Below, one piece after another: positions 36,891 through 45,798 of a DNA stretch of 63,718 nt (the stretch's first letter is position 1; each line of letters opens with the position of its first letter). The notes under the pieces were generated by a model. That model made no database searches, was not told where the DNA came from, and was given only the letters and a program-made list of their open reading frames with translations. A program made the position numbers and the translations under genes. The stretch is from an uncultured Aquimarina sp. (GTDB lineage: Bacteria > Bacteroidota > Bacteroidia > Flavobacteriales > Flavobacteriaceae), in assembly GCA_947498785.1 (NCBI GenBank), contig CANMLS010000035.1, positions 1-63,718 of the forward strand, written 5' to 3'.

Positions 36891-37211
36891 TTATAGTTCT
36901 ACCAGATATTTTAGCCGATAATAGCACTCTTTTGCCAGTGGGCGCAGGGATTCTCCTAGTGGTGTGATCTCATACTCTGTTGCCATACTCATAAATGCAG
37001 CATAGGTTTCTGCCAGATAGTCGTTTTTTTTCTCGCTAAGAATCTGCATTAATTGGTATATGATCTCAAGGAGTTGTAAATGATGTATACCTGATCCCTG
37101 TAACCCTAATTGTTCTAGTCCATAGATCAATTGATAATGCTTAAGATCTTGCTGTATCAAATCTATGATTACATCTTTGTTATAGATATGTATATGTTCT
37201 TTTGTACTCAC
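36891..37211 (-). CDS. Hypothetical protein, 106 aa
   Basis: No signal peptide or membrane segment. Predicted helical throughout, with Leu-rich stretches LEQLGLQGSGIHHLQLLEII and LAETYAAFMSMATEYEITPL. It is on the same strand as the 230-aa hypothetical gene, with the minisatellite between them, and the pair may be functionally linked. No family recognised. Confidence 0.55.
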   Translation of the reverse strand: MSTKEHIHIYNKDVIIDLIQQDLKHYQLIYGLEQLGLQGSGIHHLQLLEIIYQLMQILSEKKNDYLAETYAAFMSMATEYEITPLGESLRPLAKECYYRLKYLVEL

Positions 37212-37761
37212 AAAACAAATATCTATGAATTTTATGATATTGTTGTCATACAGAAAGTTGACAAATTGTTTTTTATAAGTACAGATTGTAAATCCAAGTT
37301 AAAGGGCTTAATAATCGTTGTGCCTAAGAAGTCTGAAACTTCGCGTGAGTTGTCAACAAGTCAACAATATAATATTATTAACATGAGATAATTAGAAACA
37401 AAAAGCATTAGTGTATCGCGTCATAACAACTAAATGATGATGTTTAATGTTAAGAACGTGTTTAGTATAGAATTCAATAGCGTCACTTTTGCTTTTTTGG
37501 AAAAACATTGGTGAGTTTTTTGACCTCTTTCCATTATTTTTTGATTTGTCTGCTTTGGTAATTGTCCATAGCTAGTCAAAAAAATGAAATAAAGTTGATA
37601 TGTATAAAATTTATTTCATTTTGTAAACTATATGCCTTTAACGTACCCAAATAACCACAACTGAAAGTATAAGAAACGTTGGGTAGGTGATAAGCACTTT
37701 CGTTTCGGTTTAGCACAAACGTCTTATGTTTTTTGAGCATTGATGGTAAATCGTTTTTTAT
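37212..37761. other. Spacer at the left edge of the accessory island, with palindromic element
   Basis: 550 bases with no recognisable gene. The notable item is the imperfect palindrome near 37669-37727, just downstream of the aldo/keto reductase. Confidence 0.5.
37669..37727. repeat. Imperfect 59-bp palindrome downstream of the aldo/keto reductase
   Basis: ATAAGA (37669-37674) pairs with TCTTAT (37722-37727). After a 2-nt bulge, CGTT (37677-37680) pairs with AACG (37718-37721). An inner helix GTGATAAGC/GTTTAGCAC has one mismatch and one wobble around a 12-nt loop. A similar left arm, TATAAGAAACGTAGGGCAGG, recurs at 52107-52126 without its right arm. Confidence 0.55.
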
Positions 37762-38745
37762 CTAGTAAACTCCTCGGATATGCTTTTGAACATTATTGTG
37801 GTAAAACTCTTCTAAATCAATCATAAGTTTTTTAGATAGATGCGGCGAATTACTTGCTTTAGAATTTCCAGAAACATGCATAGGAGAACTTGCCCCAGGG
37901 ATAATGGTAGATACCTCTTTATGATCTAGTATCCAACGAAGAGCCATTTCTACCATAGACATATTTTCTGGACAGAATGCTTTTAATTCGTCTGACAGTT
38001 TTATTCCTGTTTCAAATGGAATTCCAGCAAAAGTTTCTCCTACATTAAAGGCTTGTCCGTCACTATTAAAGTTTCTGTGATCGTTTTCTAGAAATTGTGT
38101 TTCATTTGTGAATTTACCTGTTAGCAAGCCACTAGCTAAAGGTAAACGAACTATAATTCCTACACCTTTTGCATGAGCTTGTGGTAATAATTCTTTGGTT
38201 AATTTTTGTCTGAAAATATTATAAATTACTTGAAGTGATTGAAGTTCTTCCTGTTCAATACATAATAGCCCCTGTTCAACAGTTTCTACACTTGCTCCAA
38301 AGTGTGTTATTTTACCTTCCTTTTTTAGAATTCTTAACCAGTCAAAAACTTCGCCCTTTTTTAATACCTCTGTTGGTATGCAATGTAATTGTAATAAATC
38401 AATACAATCTACATTTAGGCGTTTTCTAGAGGCATCTACGCTATCTATTAATGCTTGTTGTGTGTAATTATTAGGAAACAAATCTGATCCGCGTCCAAAT
38501 TTTGTTGCCACTTTAATTTTAGCCTTAGAGTTTTTTAAAAATTCGCCTATTAATGTTTCACTTCTACCATCTCCATATACATCTGCAGTATCAAAAAAAG
38601 TAATTCCATTATTGACAGCTTCATCAAGAATTTCCAGAGCTTTTTTTTTATCAATTTCGTTACCCCAATTGGCACCAATCTGCCAACAACCTAAACCGAT
38701 TTCACTTATTTCAAATCCATTGTTTCCTAGATTTCTTTTTTTCAT
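37762..38745 (-). CDS. Aldo/keto reductase
   Basis: 327 residues from ATG 38745 (MKKRNLGNNGFE). A TTG 17 codons upstream lies in a repeated promoter module and is not used. The catalytic tetrad of the AKR superfamily is present: D52, Y57 (FFDTADVYGDGRSE), K82 (VATKFGRGSD) and H121 (LLQLHCIP). The barrel ends with IIPGASSP near 285, an NADP-binding segment. The enzyme reduces an aldehyde or ketone with NADPH; the substrate is unknown. A stand-alone gene whose 88-bp upstream region recurs before the gene at 44405. Confidence 0.9.
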   Translation of the reverse strand: MKKRNLGNNGFEISEIGLGCWQIGANWGNEIDKKKALEILDEAVNNGITFFDTADVYGDGRSETLIGEFLKNSKAKIKVATKFGRGSDLFPNNYTQQALIDSVDASRKRLNVDCIDLLQLHCIPTEVLKKGEVFDWLRILKKEGKITHFGASVETVEQGLLCIEQEELQSLQVIYNIFRQKLTKELLPQAHAKGVGIIVRLPLASGLLTGKFTNETQFLENDHRNFNSDGQAFNVGETFAGIPFETGIKLSDELKAFCPENMSMVEMALRWILDHKEVSTIIPGASSPMHVSGNSKASNSPHLSKKLMIDLEEFYHNNVQKHIRGVY

Positions 38746-38773
38746 TTTGTTTATTATATATTTTTTCTTAATC

Positions 38774-38861
38774 TCGATTATCGTCAAATTTATCAATTTC
38801 TACCAACACTAAGACTAATTTTTGCATTTCGTTAGTTAGAGGAATTCATCGGATTCTGATG
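38774..38861 (-). promoter_or_regulatory. Upstream module E1, copy 1 (with TAAATTTG -7 box)
   Basis: 88 bp, about 91% identical without gaps to 45402-45489. The minus-strand -7 box TAAATTTG (38792-38785) matches TAnnTTTG and lies 39 nt before the aldo/keto reductase ATG. No clear -33 TTG is present at the usual distance. GGAATTCATCGGATTCTGAT at the distal end is fully conserved. Confidence 0.7.
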
Positions 38862-39020
38862 CTGGTGAGTATTTGTTAACGTCACATCTATATGGAGCAG
38901 TACGGTAATTAAAACTAGTGGTTTTTCTATTAAGTACTTAGCAAAAACTTTTAATTTTGTTTTATCTTTTCATTTATAAAGCCCATCGAAGGACTAAAGT
39001 TCCCAAAATGGAAAATAAAA

Positions 39021-39098
39021 ATAAAGTCATAAATCAAAAGATTTTGCAAACTTGGTTATAAGTTCTAAACTTTGGGTTAGGTGACAAAACTTGTATTA
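39021..39098. repeat. Direct repeat flanking the FkbM gene, left copy
   Basis: About 78 bp, roughly 87% identical to 40384-40462. The core is AACTTGGTTATAAGTTCTAA then ACTTTGGGTTAGGT. A shortened third copy lies at 48768-48812. Confidence 0.7.
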
Positions 39099-39453
39099 GA
39101 ATATAGTGGTGTTGTAATCGTTGTATACTATCTTTTCGATTTCAGAAATCTTTTTGCCCTTATATTTGTTGCGCTGATTTTAATATTTTCTTAAAGTGTG
39201 GTGTTTTGAAGCGTGTTGTTGAACTTTTTGGGCAAGAGTATATAGTGAAAGTCTGACCAGAGTGTAGAGAGGGAAAAACTCTGAAATAAACAGGAGATTA
39301 GAAAACGAATTGGCGTTAATTTTGGTTGTGTGAAACTCATATCTTACTCACAATTAGCTCTTCTGAATCCGAAGGCGTTTTTTATATCTGGAGAAGCAAA
39401 AAATTTAAATAAAATTGTCTTCAACTTCTTTTAAATTTAATACTTTTACCTGT

Positions 39454-40260
39454 ATGAAATCTTTAATGAAGCATATAGTCAGAAAGTTGTTCTTGAAAAC
39501 GAGAACTAAAAACAGTAATCAATTACCGATGGTAATTGTTAATGATAGAATTGGCATGAGTATTGTCTCTAATGGATTTTATGAAATTGATATTGTAAAT
39601 ACCATTATGAGTTCTTTGGATTTTGATCCTCAAGAGAACACCTGTTTAGACATTGGAGCCAATATTGGAAATCATTCTGTTCAGTTTAACAAGTATTTTA
39701 AGAAAGTTATTGCTTTTGAGCCTCAAATTAGAAATTTTAAAATCCTAAAATTAAATACTGAAACTCATGAATCTATAAGTATTCACAATTATGGATTGTC
39801 TTCAAAAAATGAAGAAGTATTAATACATGTTCCTTACGGAAATAGTGGAGGTGCTTCTCATGTATTAACAGAACCTGAAAACAAAAACAAATTTTACTCT
39901 GAACAGATACAATTGCGTGTTTATGAAGATGAATTTAACGAGAGAATTTCTTTTATAAAAATTGATGTTGAGGGTAATGAATTAGAGGTTATAAGAGGGA
40001 TGAAAAATAGTATTCAGAAGTATAAACCAGTGATATCTTTTGAGTATAATTATACTGAAAAGGATGGGGTTCTTGATATTTTAAAGGAATTGGGTTATGA
40101 ACGGTTTTTTGCGCCAAAATCTCCTTTCTTAAACAAGTTATTTCGTTCAGGTAATCTTTATCCTATAAGGAATCTTTATGAAATAGATTTACCAGTCAAA
40201 AAAGACTTTGCGTTAATTACTACTTTTCATGAAGATTCGGATTTTAAGATAAAAGTGTAA
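39454..40260 (+). CDS. FkbM family methyltransferase
   Basis: 268 residues from ATG 39454 (MKSLMKHIVRKL); a TTG 13 codons earlier is less likely. The SAM site CLDIGANIGNHSV is followed by VIAFEPQ, and SFIKIDVEGNELEVIRGM is the FkbM hallmark. These enzymes O-methylate sugars or secondary metabolites. It is one of the few rightward genes of the island and is bounded on both sides by the same 78-bp direct repeat, which suggests that it entered, or can leave, as a unit. Confidence 0.88.
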   Translation: MKSLMKHIVRKLFLKTRTKNSNQLPMVIVNDRIGMSIVSNGFYEIDIVNTIMSSLDFDPQENTCLDIGANIGNHSVQFNKYFKKVIAFEPQIRNFKILKLNTETHESISIHNYGLSSKNEEVLIHVPYGNSGGASHVLTEPENKNKFYSEQIQLRVYEDEFNERISFIKIDVEGNELEVIRGMKNSIQKYKPVISFEYNYTEKDGVLDILKELGYERFFAPKSPFLNKLFRSGNLYPIRNLYEIDLPVKKDFALITTFHEDSDFKIKV

Positions 40261-40383
40261 TTTCAATTAAGAAATCCAAATTCTGTCCTGTAATTGTCTT
40301 CAAGTTTTAAATTTTAAAATTCCTTCACGCCTAAAGATCAGCGTCATGCAATTCCTTTGTTTAAGACAAATGAAAATCACAAG

Positions 40384-40462
40384 AATAAAGTCGTGCATCA
40401 AAAGATTTTATGAACTTGGTTATAAGTTCTAAACTTTGAGTTAGGTAACAAAACCCGTATTA
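40384..40462. repeat. Direct repeat flanking the FkbM gene, right copy
   Basis: Matches 39021-39098 in the same orientation, with differences concentrated at two 3-nt spots. Repeat-to-repeat distance is about 1.36 kb. Confidence 0.7.
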
Positions 40463-40498
40463 ATTAGAACTATTGTTGTGCGTTCGGTTTTGTTATTA

Positions 40499-40885
40499 TT
40501 ATGGATTTATTATCTTTTTAGTCGCTAGCATTTTGTTTAATTGTTTTAATTGTTCTGAAAAATCCGATTTGCTTTTAAAATTTCCGTGGTTTTGATAGAT
40601 TCCAGCCATTGAATCCAATTCTTCCATTTCATTATTATAAACTTCGATATTATCAACAAAATTTAAATTGTCTTTTGTAATTATTCCACACGTAATAGAA
40701 GAATATATTCTTTTGTTACACCGACATTTATTCTTAGTGTTATAAACACCACAATTAGAATTTAAAAAAGAACGTATTAGTTTTCTTGATTTTTCCAGTC
40801 GTTTTCTGAAATTTTCGGGAGAAATTTCAATTATTTTACAAGCTATATTGCTTTTTATTTTAAGAATACTTCCAAGTATAAAAAC
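40499..40885 (-). pseudogene. ECF-type sigma factor remnant (region 4 and tail)
   Basis: There is no start codon, but 128 codons stay open to TAA at 40501-40499. They read FILGSILKIKSNIACKIIEI, SPENFRKRLEKSRKLIRSFL and NSNCGVYNTKNKCRCNKRI. This is the region-4 helix-turn-helix and the Cys-containing continuation typical of a Bacteroidota ECF sigma-factor group. The fragment begins immediately after TAG in the sequence ACCTAACGCC (read on plus), so regions 1-3 are gone. Confidence 0.75.
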
Positions 40886-40990
40886 CTAACGCCTGTGCAA
40901 AAAGGAAATAACTTTTTGGGTTGACATTAAATTACTCTGATTTCATAACAACAATGTAAAAACAATAGTTACATGAATTAAAGGGTTAAT

Positions 40991-42130
40991 CTAAATGTAT
41001 TTAATCAACTTTGATTTACTCAAGCGTTTGAAATTAGAAAATCTTTTTGTTGGAAAATACAACAAAACAGATAATACAATCGAAATTAACCAAAGCTGAT
41101 AAACGTAACTTACTTGAATAACTTTACCTTTATTTATTGTGAAAATTAAAATTGCATGAAAAACTAGAAGGGTGTACAAATGGATAATATAGAAGAACAT
41201 GGGAGCAGAACCATATACTTTTAAAATTTGTGAAAGTCGACCATTAATTCTTTCAAAATAGGAAAGTAGTAAAAATGCAATCCCCAAGGTAAATAATAAA
41301 AAATTTAGAGAAGGAGGGTATTTTGTGTAATTCAAAAATGACATTACTGATTTTAAGATTGAATTTTGTGCCTCCCAGGGTAAAGTTTCACCATATATAT
41401 TCCACCCCCTCAATATCAAAAGTAAGGTAAGAGTTGAAAGTCCAAGGAATACTAGTATCTTTTGTCTCTTTGCTGCTATTATATGATGATGATAGAGAGG
41501 TCCTGTAAAGTATCCCAATAAGATTACACCTATCCATGGTAGTACAGGATAAGAAATTCTGATGTCTATAAAACCATTGATTGCCAAATAACCTCTATCA
41601 TGAAGAATAGTCCAAAGATTATAGCCTAATTCAGTATTGTTAAATGTAATTGGGGTTAATAAATTGTGTCCAAAAACAATGATAAATCCAAGTACTCCAA
41701 TCCAAATTCTTGGGAGTTTGCTCAAAAACGCCAAACAAATCATACATATGCCTATTGCCCATATGACTTGTAGATACAAAGTGCTATAAGATGCAGACCA
41801 TGAAAAATTAATTAATGTGACTTCTAAAAGAATTAAAAAAAAACCTCGTTTTAATAAGAAAGAAGTTGCCGATCTAGGCGGTTTATCTTTTGGGTTTGAA
41901 TATAACCAAACAGATAGACCAGTTAAAAAGACGAAAATAGGAGCACATAAATGAGCTAGAAATCTAGTAAAAAATAAACCGCTACTAGTTTCTTCAATAA
42001 CCATTGGATCTACCACTTGATGGTGCGTGAAAAAATGTTCTCGTACATGATCCACTAACATTATCAACATTACCAAACCTCTTAATATGTCTATAGATGC
42101 TATTCTTGAAGTTCTTTTTTTATTTTCCAT
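40991..42130 (-). CDS. DUF1624 / HGSNAT-like multi-pass acyltransferase
   Basis: 379 residues with about ten membrane segments. The N-terminal RIASIDILRGLVMLIMLVDH followed by VREHFF is the signature of the heparan-alpha-glucosaminide N-acetyltransferase-like (DUF1624) family, where the conserved His near this motif is proposed to carry acetyl across the membrane. It may acetylate a periplasmic sugar; no partner is adjacent. The 47 bp upstream of its start (module E2) recur before the SH3-domain gene at 46634. Confidence 0.82.
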   Translation of the reverse strand: MENKKRTSRIASIDILRGLVMLIMLVDHVREHFFTHHQVVDPMVIEETSSGLFFTRFLAHLCAPIFVFLTGLSVWLYSNPKDKPPRSATSFLLKRGFFLILLEVTLINFSWSASYSTLYLQVIWAIGICMICLAFLSKLPRIWIGVLGFIIVFGHNLLTPITFNNTELGYNLWTILHDRGYLAINGFIDIRISYPVLPWIGVILLGYFTGPLYHHHIIAAKRQKILVFLGLSTLTLLLILRGWNIYGETLPWEAQNSILKSVMSFLNYTKYPPSLNFLLFTLGIAFLLLSYFERINGRLSQILKVYGSAPMFFYIIHLYTLLVFHAILIFTINKGKVIQVSYVYQLWLISIVLSVLLYFPTKRFSNFKRLSKSKLIKYI

Positions 42131-42149
42131 CTTCTGAATTATTGGTAAT

Positions 42150-42196
42150 AACCTAATATAAGTACTTTTAGATATGTACCTATTTGTACTTATTTA
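42150..42196 (-). promoter_or_regulatory. Upstream module E2, copy 1
   Basis: About 47 bp beginning 19 nt before the DUF1624 gene's ATG, roughly 85% identical to 47344-47390. A further block, TTTTTGCCAAAAATACGATA and onward (from 42241), is also shared, closely with the third copy at 52209-52300. Confidence 0.6.
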
Positions 42197-42339
42197 TAAA
42201 TAGTTTGTAAACGTATATTTTTGGAGTAGTAAGCATTTATTTTTGCCAAAAATACGATAATGTTTTCAAAAATTTTATGGTTGTCTTTATGGTGGATAGA
42301 TTCTTTTTTTAACTATCTGTGATGGTGCGATTTGCTGTG

Positions 42340-42530
42340 AAAATAAAAGATAAATTGGCAAAAATTTGAGGTAATCATTTTGGTCAAAAGATTGTTTTAT
42401 AAGTACAGTTGGACTCGATGAAGATATGATTAAGAGATATCTAAAATATCATGAACGATCGTTATGACAATTTGGGTCTAATCTGAAAATCAATGCCTCT
42501 GTTTTTACAGGAGGCTTTTTATATGAGTTG
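42340..42530 (+). pseudogene. IS200/IS605-type TnpA remnant 1 with end hairpin
   Basis: With one base restored, the plus strand reads GNHFWSKDCFISTVGLDEDM then IKRYLKYHE, the C-terminal part of an IS200-type Y1 transposase. The Tyr in RYLKYHE corresponds to the catalytic helix. A GC-richer hairpin follows (GCCTCTGT with ACAGGAGGC near 42496-42518), as at IS200 right ends. The N-terminal half is absent. Confidence 0.65.
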
Positions 42531-42597
42531 ATTAGGGTGTTAAAATGTTGTGTTTTTAACCTAGAACTTGGGAGAGAACTTTACATAATATGTATTG

Positions 42598-42810
42598 TTA
42601 TCTGTTGTTATTTTTTCTTTTTGAAGTTTTCATAATACTGTAGTTACAGAATTTATTTTCTACATATTCTAGTTTGTGTTCGGATAGAAGTTGTGCAATT
42701 ATTTTTCTTGTTTCATTTTCATTGAGTCCAATTTTTTCTCCAAGGTCTATTTCATTAAGTTGACCGTTATTTTCTTTCAATAAGCTATAATATTTATCTT
42801 TGTTTTCCAT
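42598..42810 (-). CDS. Small winged-helix-like protein
   Basis: 70 residues. LNEIDLGEKIGLNENETRKI followed by IAQLLSEHKLEYVENKFCNY looks like a helix-turn-helix and wing. It is basic at the end (KTSKRKNNNR). It overlaps the end of the upstream methyltransferase gene by 17 nt and is surely co-translated with it, so it may regulate or bind that enzyme. The family is not certain. Confidence 0.6.
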   Translation of the reverse strand: MENKDKYYSLLKENNGQLNEIDLGEKIGLNENETRKIIAQLLSEHKLEYVENKFCNYSIMKTSKRKNNNR

Positions 42811-43639
42811 AATTATTCTGTTTTTTGGTTACTATCATTATATGTGGACTAAATGCTAAAAGAGAAGAGTCGTTTTCTGTAATTTCAATAAGTTCTAACA
42901 AAGTACTTTTTCTTTTGTTATTTGATATATTGACAAAAAAATCTTTATCTAACCAAGCCATACCTTCTACCGCGTAGGTATTAAGATAGGTTAATTTTTG
43001 ATCTATAAATTCGGCTTTTAATTGTTCTGGTTTGTGATAATATGCTTCGGCTAAAAGCCAAGGAAAATCCTCTGATGGATTGTGTATTCCTGTTGTCAAC
43101 TCCTTTTTGCACATATCAAAAAAAGGTTTTCTATGAATAAGTCCGTTTAAAAGTCCAACCAAAGTAGATGCTGTATAATTGATGGCAAATGCTAATATGA
43201 TTCCGTTGTTTTTCACAACTCGTTTAGCTTCTTGAATTGTTAAAGCTCTATCATTTTCATCTTGAAGATGGTAAAGTGGTCCATGTAAAATTATTAGGTC
43301 GGCATAATTATTTGAAAATTCTAATTCTCGAGATTCTCCTAAGTGAACTGAATATTTGTTTTTTAAGCTATTCGCTCTTTTTTTAGCTATTTTCAGATGT
43401 TTTGATACAGGTTCTACTAAATGTACTTGATGTCCTTTTTTGGCAAGCCATTCTGAATATTTCCCCGTTCCACCACCAACATCGATTATTTTTGATGATG
43501 AATTTTGGGTATATTTTTCTATAAGTGTCTTAACTCTTTCAAATTCAAAAACTCCCATTCCTTTATTAAGTCTGGTTTCTTCGGATGCTTTTGTGTAAAA
43601 GAGTTCTATATTTCTGTTTATTAATTGTTTATGTTTCAT
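42794..43639 (-). CDS. Class I SAM-dependent methyltransferase
   Basis: 281 residues. The Rossmann motif I IIDVGGGTGKYSEWLA lies near 57-72, the acidic end of strand 2 in VHLVEP, and LIILHGPLYHLQDE near 135 is the post-II region. The family is broad (Methyltransf_11/25); the substrate could be small or a resistance target. It is paired with the 70-aa winged-helix-like gene, overlapping by 17 nt. Confidence 0.85.
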   Translation of the reverse strand: MKHKQLINRNIELFYTKASEETRLNKGMGVFEFERVKTLIEKYTQNSSSKIIDVGGGTGKYSEWLAKKGHQVHLVEPVSKHLKIAKKRANSLKNKYSVHLGESRELEFSNNYADLIILHGPLYHLQDENDRALTIQEAKRVVKNNGIILAFAINYTASTLVGLLNGLIHRKPFFDMCKKELTTGIHNPSEDFPWLLAEAYYHKPEQLKAEFIDQKLTYLNTYAVEGMAWLDKDFFVNISNNKRKSTLLELIEITENDSSLLAFSPHIMIVTKKQNNYGKQR

Positions 43640-44018
43640 TTGTTAGTTGTATTGTTACCATGTTTGAAATGTTGGTGTACATACCAAAGTGATAGAACAA
43701 TCGATTTGATAACCAATTGTCATTTTGTTTAAAGTTTTATGAAAATATGGGTATTAATTGTGTGGGCATTAAAAATCAGATGATTTAGATGCTCTAGTTT
43801 CTCGTTTTACGAGATAGTCTTTTAATAAGACTGAGATAATATTTAGAATTAATATAACAGACTATAAAAGTAAAAAAAACTAAATTAATTCTTTGTTTGT
43901 GGTCGGTTTTAATTTTGATTAGTGGTTAGATTTACTATAAAATTCTATTGTCGCAAGATTCTCCTGGTGCACGATTAATTTATTTTTTTTGTAGGCATAA
44001 CTTCAAAAAAAACCCAAA

Positions 44019-44309
44019 ATGGTCCAAGACAAAGTTATAGTAATTGATTTTTTAATGAATAATCTTTTAAAAGAGAAACGTAAAGAGCATACAAACCGAT
44101 CTTTTAGTGATAGCCAAGTATTGACTAATGCTATAGTTTTGTACTATATTTCACAGAGGTAACCAAATAATGGTTTTACATTATTAGATAGTCATATTTT
44201 CACTCATATTATGGGAAATAGTGGTTTCACTAATCGTTTATATAGATTGCTATATTTTTTATTTTGCAAGCATTGCGGCATCATAGATATACAAAGACCT
44301 TTTGATTAA
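44019..44309 (+). pseudogene. IS982-family transposase remnant
   Basis: From ATG 44019 the frame reads NLLKEKRKEHTNRSFSDSQV and LTNAIVLYYI, then an in-frame TAA at 44160-44162. The same frame continues as HIFTHIMGNSGFTNRLYRLL and ends at TAA 44307-44309. These blocks match the N-terminus of IS982-type transposases (SDSEV, then RFNRRLHR). Only about 95 of about 300 codons remain. A 42-bp piece of its end recurs at 46542-46583. Confidence 0.7.
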
Positions 44310-44347
44310 TTATTTAGTCAATAAGGGTTCATACTTGGTGTTGAATT

Positions 44348-44386
44348 AAACATTCATGCTCGGTCGTATCGACTGTACGAATGTTT
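44348..44386. repeat. Palindrome downstream of the ACC-deaminase-like gene
   Basis: AAACATTC (44348-44355) pairs with GAATGTTT (44379-44386), and four further positions pair with one mismatch. It lies 19 nt beyond the stop codon at 44405 and could act as a terminator, but lacks a long T-run on the minus strand. Confidence 0.5.
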
Positions 44387-44404
44387 AGTTATTGTGTTCG
44401 ATTT

Positions 44405-45385
44405 TTATTTGTATTGATTATAGTACGCGTGAACTAAGGGCATTCCACCCGTATGTACAAAAACAATTTTTTCATCTTTTTTTATCTTTTTCTCTTCAAT
44501 ATATTTAATTAGTCCAGCCATTGCTTTACTGGTATATACTGGACAGAGAAAGATTCCTTCTAATTCAGCCAATAAATTAATTGCTTTTGTCCCATTTTTT
44601 GTTGGAGCTCCGTAACCTTCTCCCACAAATTTTGTATTTAATTCGAAGTCAGTAATTATATTTGTTTTAGGTTTAATATTTTCAATTATTTCATTTGTTA
44701 ATTTGTTTACTGTATTCTCAATTATATTGTCTTTATGTAGTACACTAAAACCAATAACTTTAGTTGAAGTTTTGGCAATTGCAAACCCCGCTACTAATCC
44801 GGCCATTGTTCCTCCACTTCCAGTTGGTGTGATTACATAATCAGGATTCGTTCCTTCAACTTTTTTAAATTGTTCAATAATTTCATTAGCACAATCAAAA
44901 TATCCCAAAGAGCCTAATAAATTAGATCCGCCAAAAGGTATTAAATAAGCTTTGTTTCCTTTTTTATTAACCTTGTCAGCAATTTTTTTCATTTCAATTT
45001 GAAAGTCATCTTCTGGTTTAATGGTAATTATGTTAGCATTCATTAATTTCATTAAAAGAGCATTTCCATTCTGATTGAAAGTTGGATTTTGTTCAGAAAT
45101 CATTTCTTTACAAACAACAATTGATTTTAATCCAAGCTGACAAGATGCTCCAACAAGTGAACGAGCAGCATTGGATTGAAAATGTCCTGCAATAATTAAT
45201 GTGTCAGCTTTTCTATTAATAGCATCTGCGATAATTCTTTCATATTTTCTTAATTTATTTCCACCACCTCCGCGACCACCTTCATCATCTCTTTTAATAT
45301 AAATTTTTGGACCTAATTTATTTGAAAGATTAGGTAAAAATTCTAAAGATGATTGTCTGTTTAATAGCTTAACTTTATTATTCAT
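44405..45385 (-). CDS. PLP-dependent ACC deaminase / D-cysteine desulfhydrase family protein
   Basis: 326 residues from ATG 45385 (MNNKVKLLNR); an upstream TTG lies within the repeated promoter module. KIYIKRDDEGGRGGGGNKLR contains the PLP Lys (K44), and the phosphate-binding loop TPTGSGGTMAG lies near 195. The family includes 1-aminocyclopropane-1-carboxylate deaminase and D-cysteine desulfhydrase; the sequence alone does not separate them. Product in either case: a 2-oxo acid plus ammonia (and H2S for D-Cys). Stand-alone gene with module E1 upstream. Confidence 0.85.
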   Translation of the reverse strand: MNNKVKLLNRQSSLEFLPNLSNKLGPKIYIKRDDEGGRGGGGNKLRKYERIIADAINRKADTLIIAGHFQSNAARSLVGASCQLGLKSIVVCKEMISEQNPTFNQNGNALLMKLMNANIITIKPEDDFQIEMKKIADKVNKKGNKAYLIPFGGSNLLGSLGYFDCANEIIEQFKKVEGTNPDYVITPTGSGGTMAGLVAGFAIAKTSTKVIGFSVLHKDNIIENTVNKLTNEIIENIKPKTNIITDFELNTKFVGEGYGAPTKNGTKAINLLAELEGIFLCPVYTSKAMAGLIKYIEEKKIKKDEKIVFVHTGGMPLVHAYYNQYK

Positions 45386-45401
45386 TGCTTTTTTCAGAAT
45401 T

Positions 45402-45489
45402 TCGATTAACGTCAAATTTATCAATTTCTACCAACACTAATATTGATTTTTGCATTTAGTTAACTCGAGGAATTCATCGGATTCTGATG
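45402..45489 (-). promoter_or_regulatory. Upstream module E1, copy 2 (with TAAATTTG -7 box)
   Basis: Ungapped 88-bp match to 38774-38861. The -7 box TAAATTTG (45420-45413) lies 27 nt before the ATG of the ACC-deaminase-like gene. Confidence 0.7.
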
Positions 45490-45798
45490 TGGGAATATTT
45501 GTAAAGGGACGTGGTTTACATAAGTTAGAGATTAGCATGTGACTATGCAAGTACGCACGCAATTGAAAACCCGAGAGGATTTTCTGAAGTAGGCAAAAAC
45601 AAGCAATTACTTATAGGCTTGTGCAACGGTTACTTTTATTGGATACAGTTATTTTTTTCAGTTTCCATTTATATTCAAAAGCTTCAATTAGAACATATAA
45701 TCTATCGTTATTATTTGATCTTTCAGGTTCTATAATTTGCCATGATTTTACACCCTGTTGTGAGGTCGTTTTTACAGTTTTTATAACTTTTTAATTAT

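Larger units (their letters stand above)
43640..44404. other. Spacer with IS982 remnant and 3' palindrome
   Basis: 765 bases with no intact gene. The left 370 bp show nothing clear; the right part holds the IS982-like fragment and the palindrome at 44348-44386. Confidence 0.6.
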
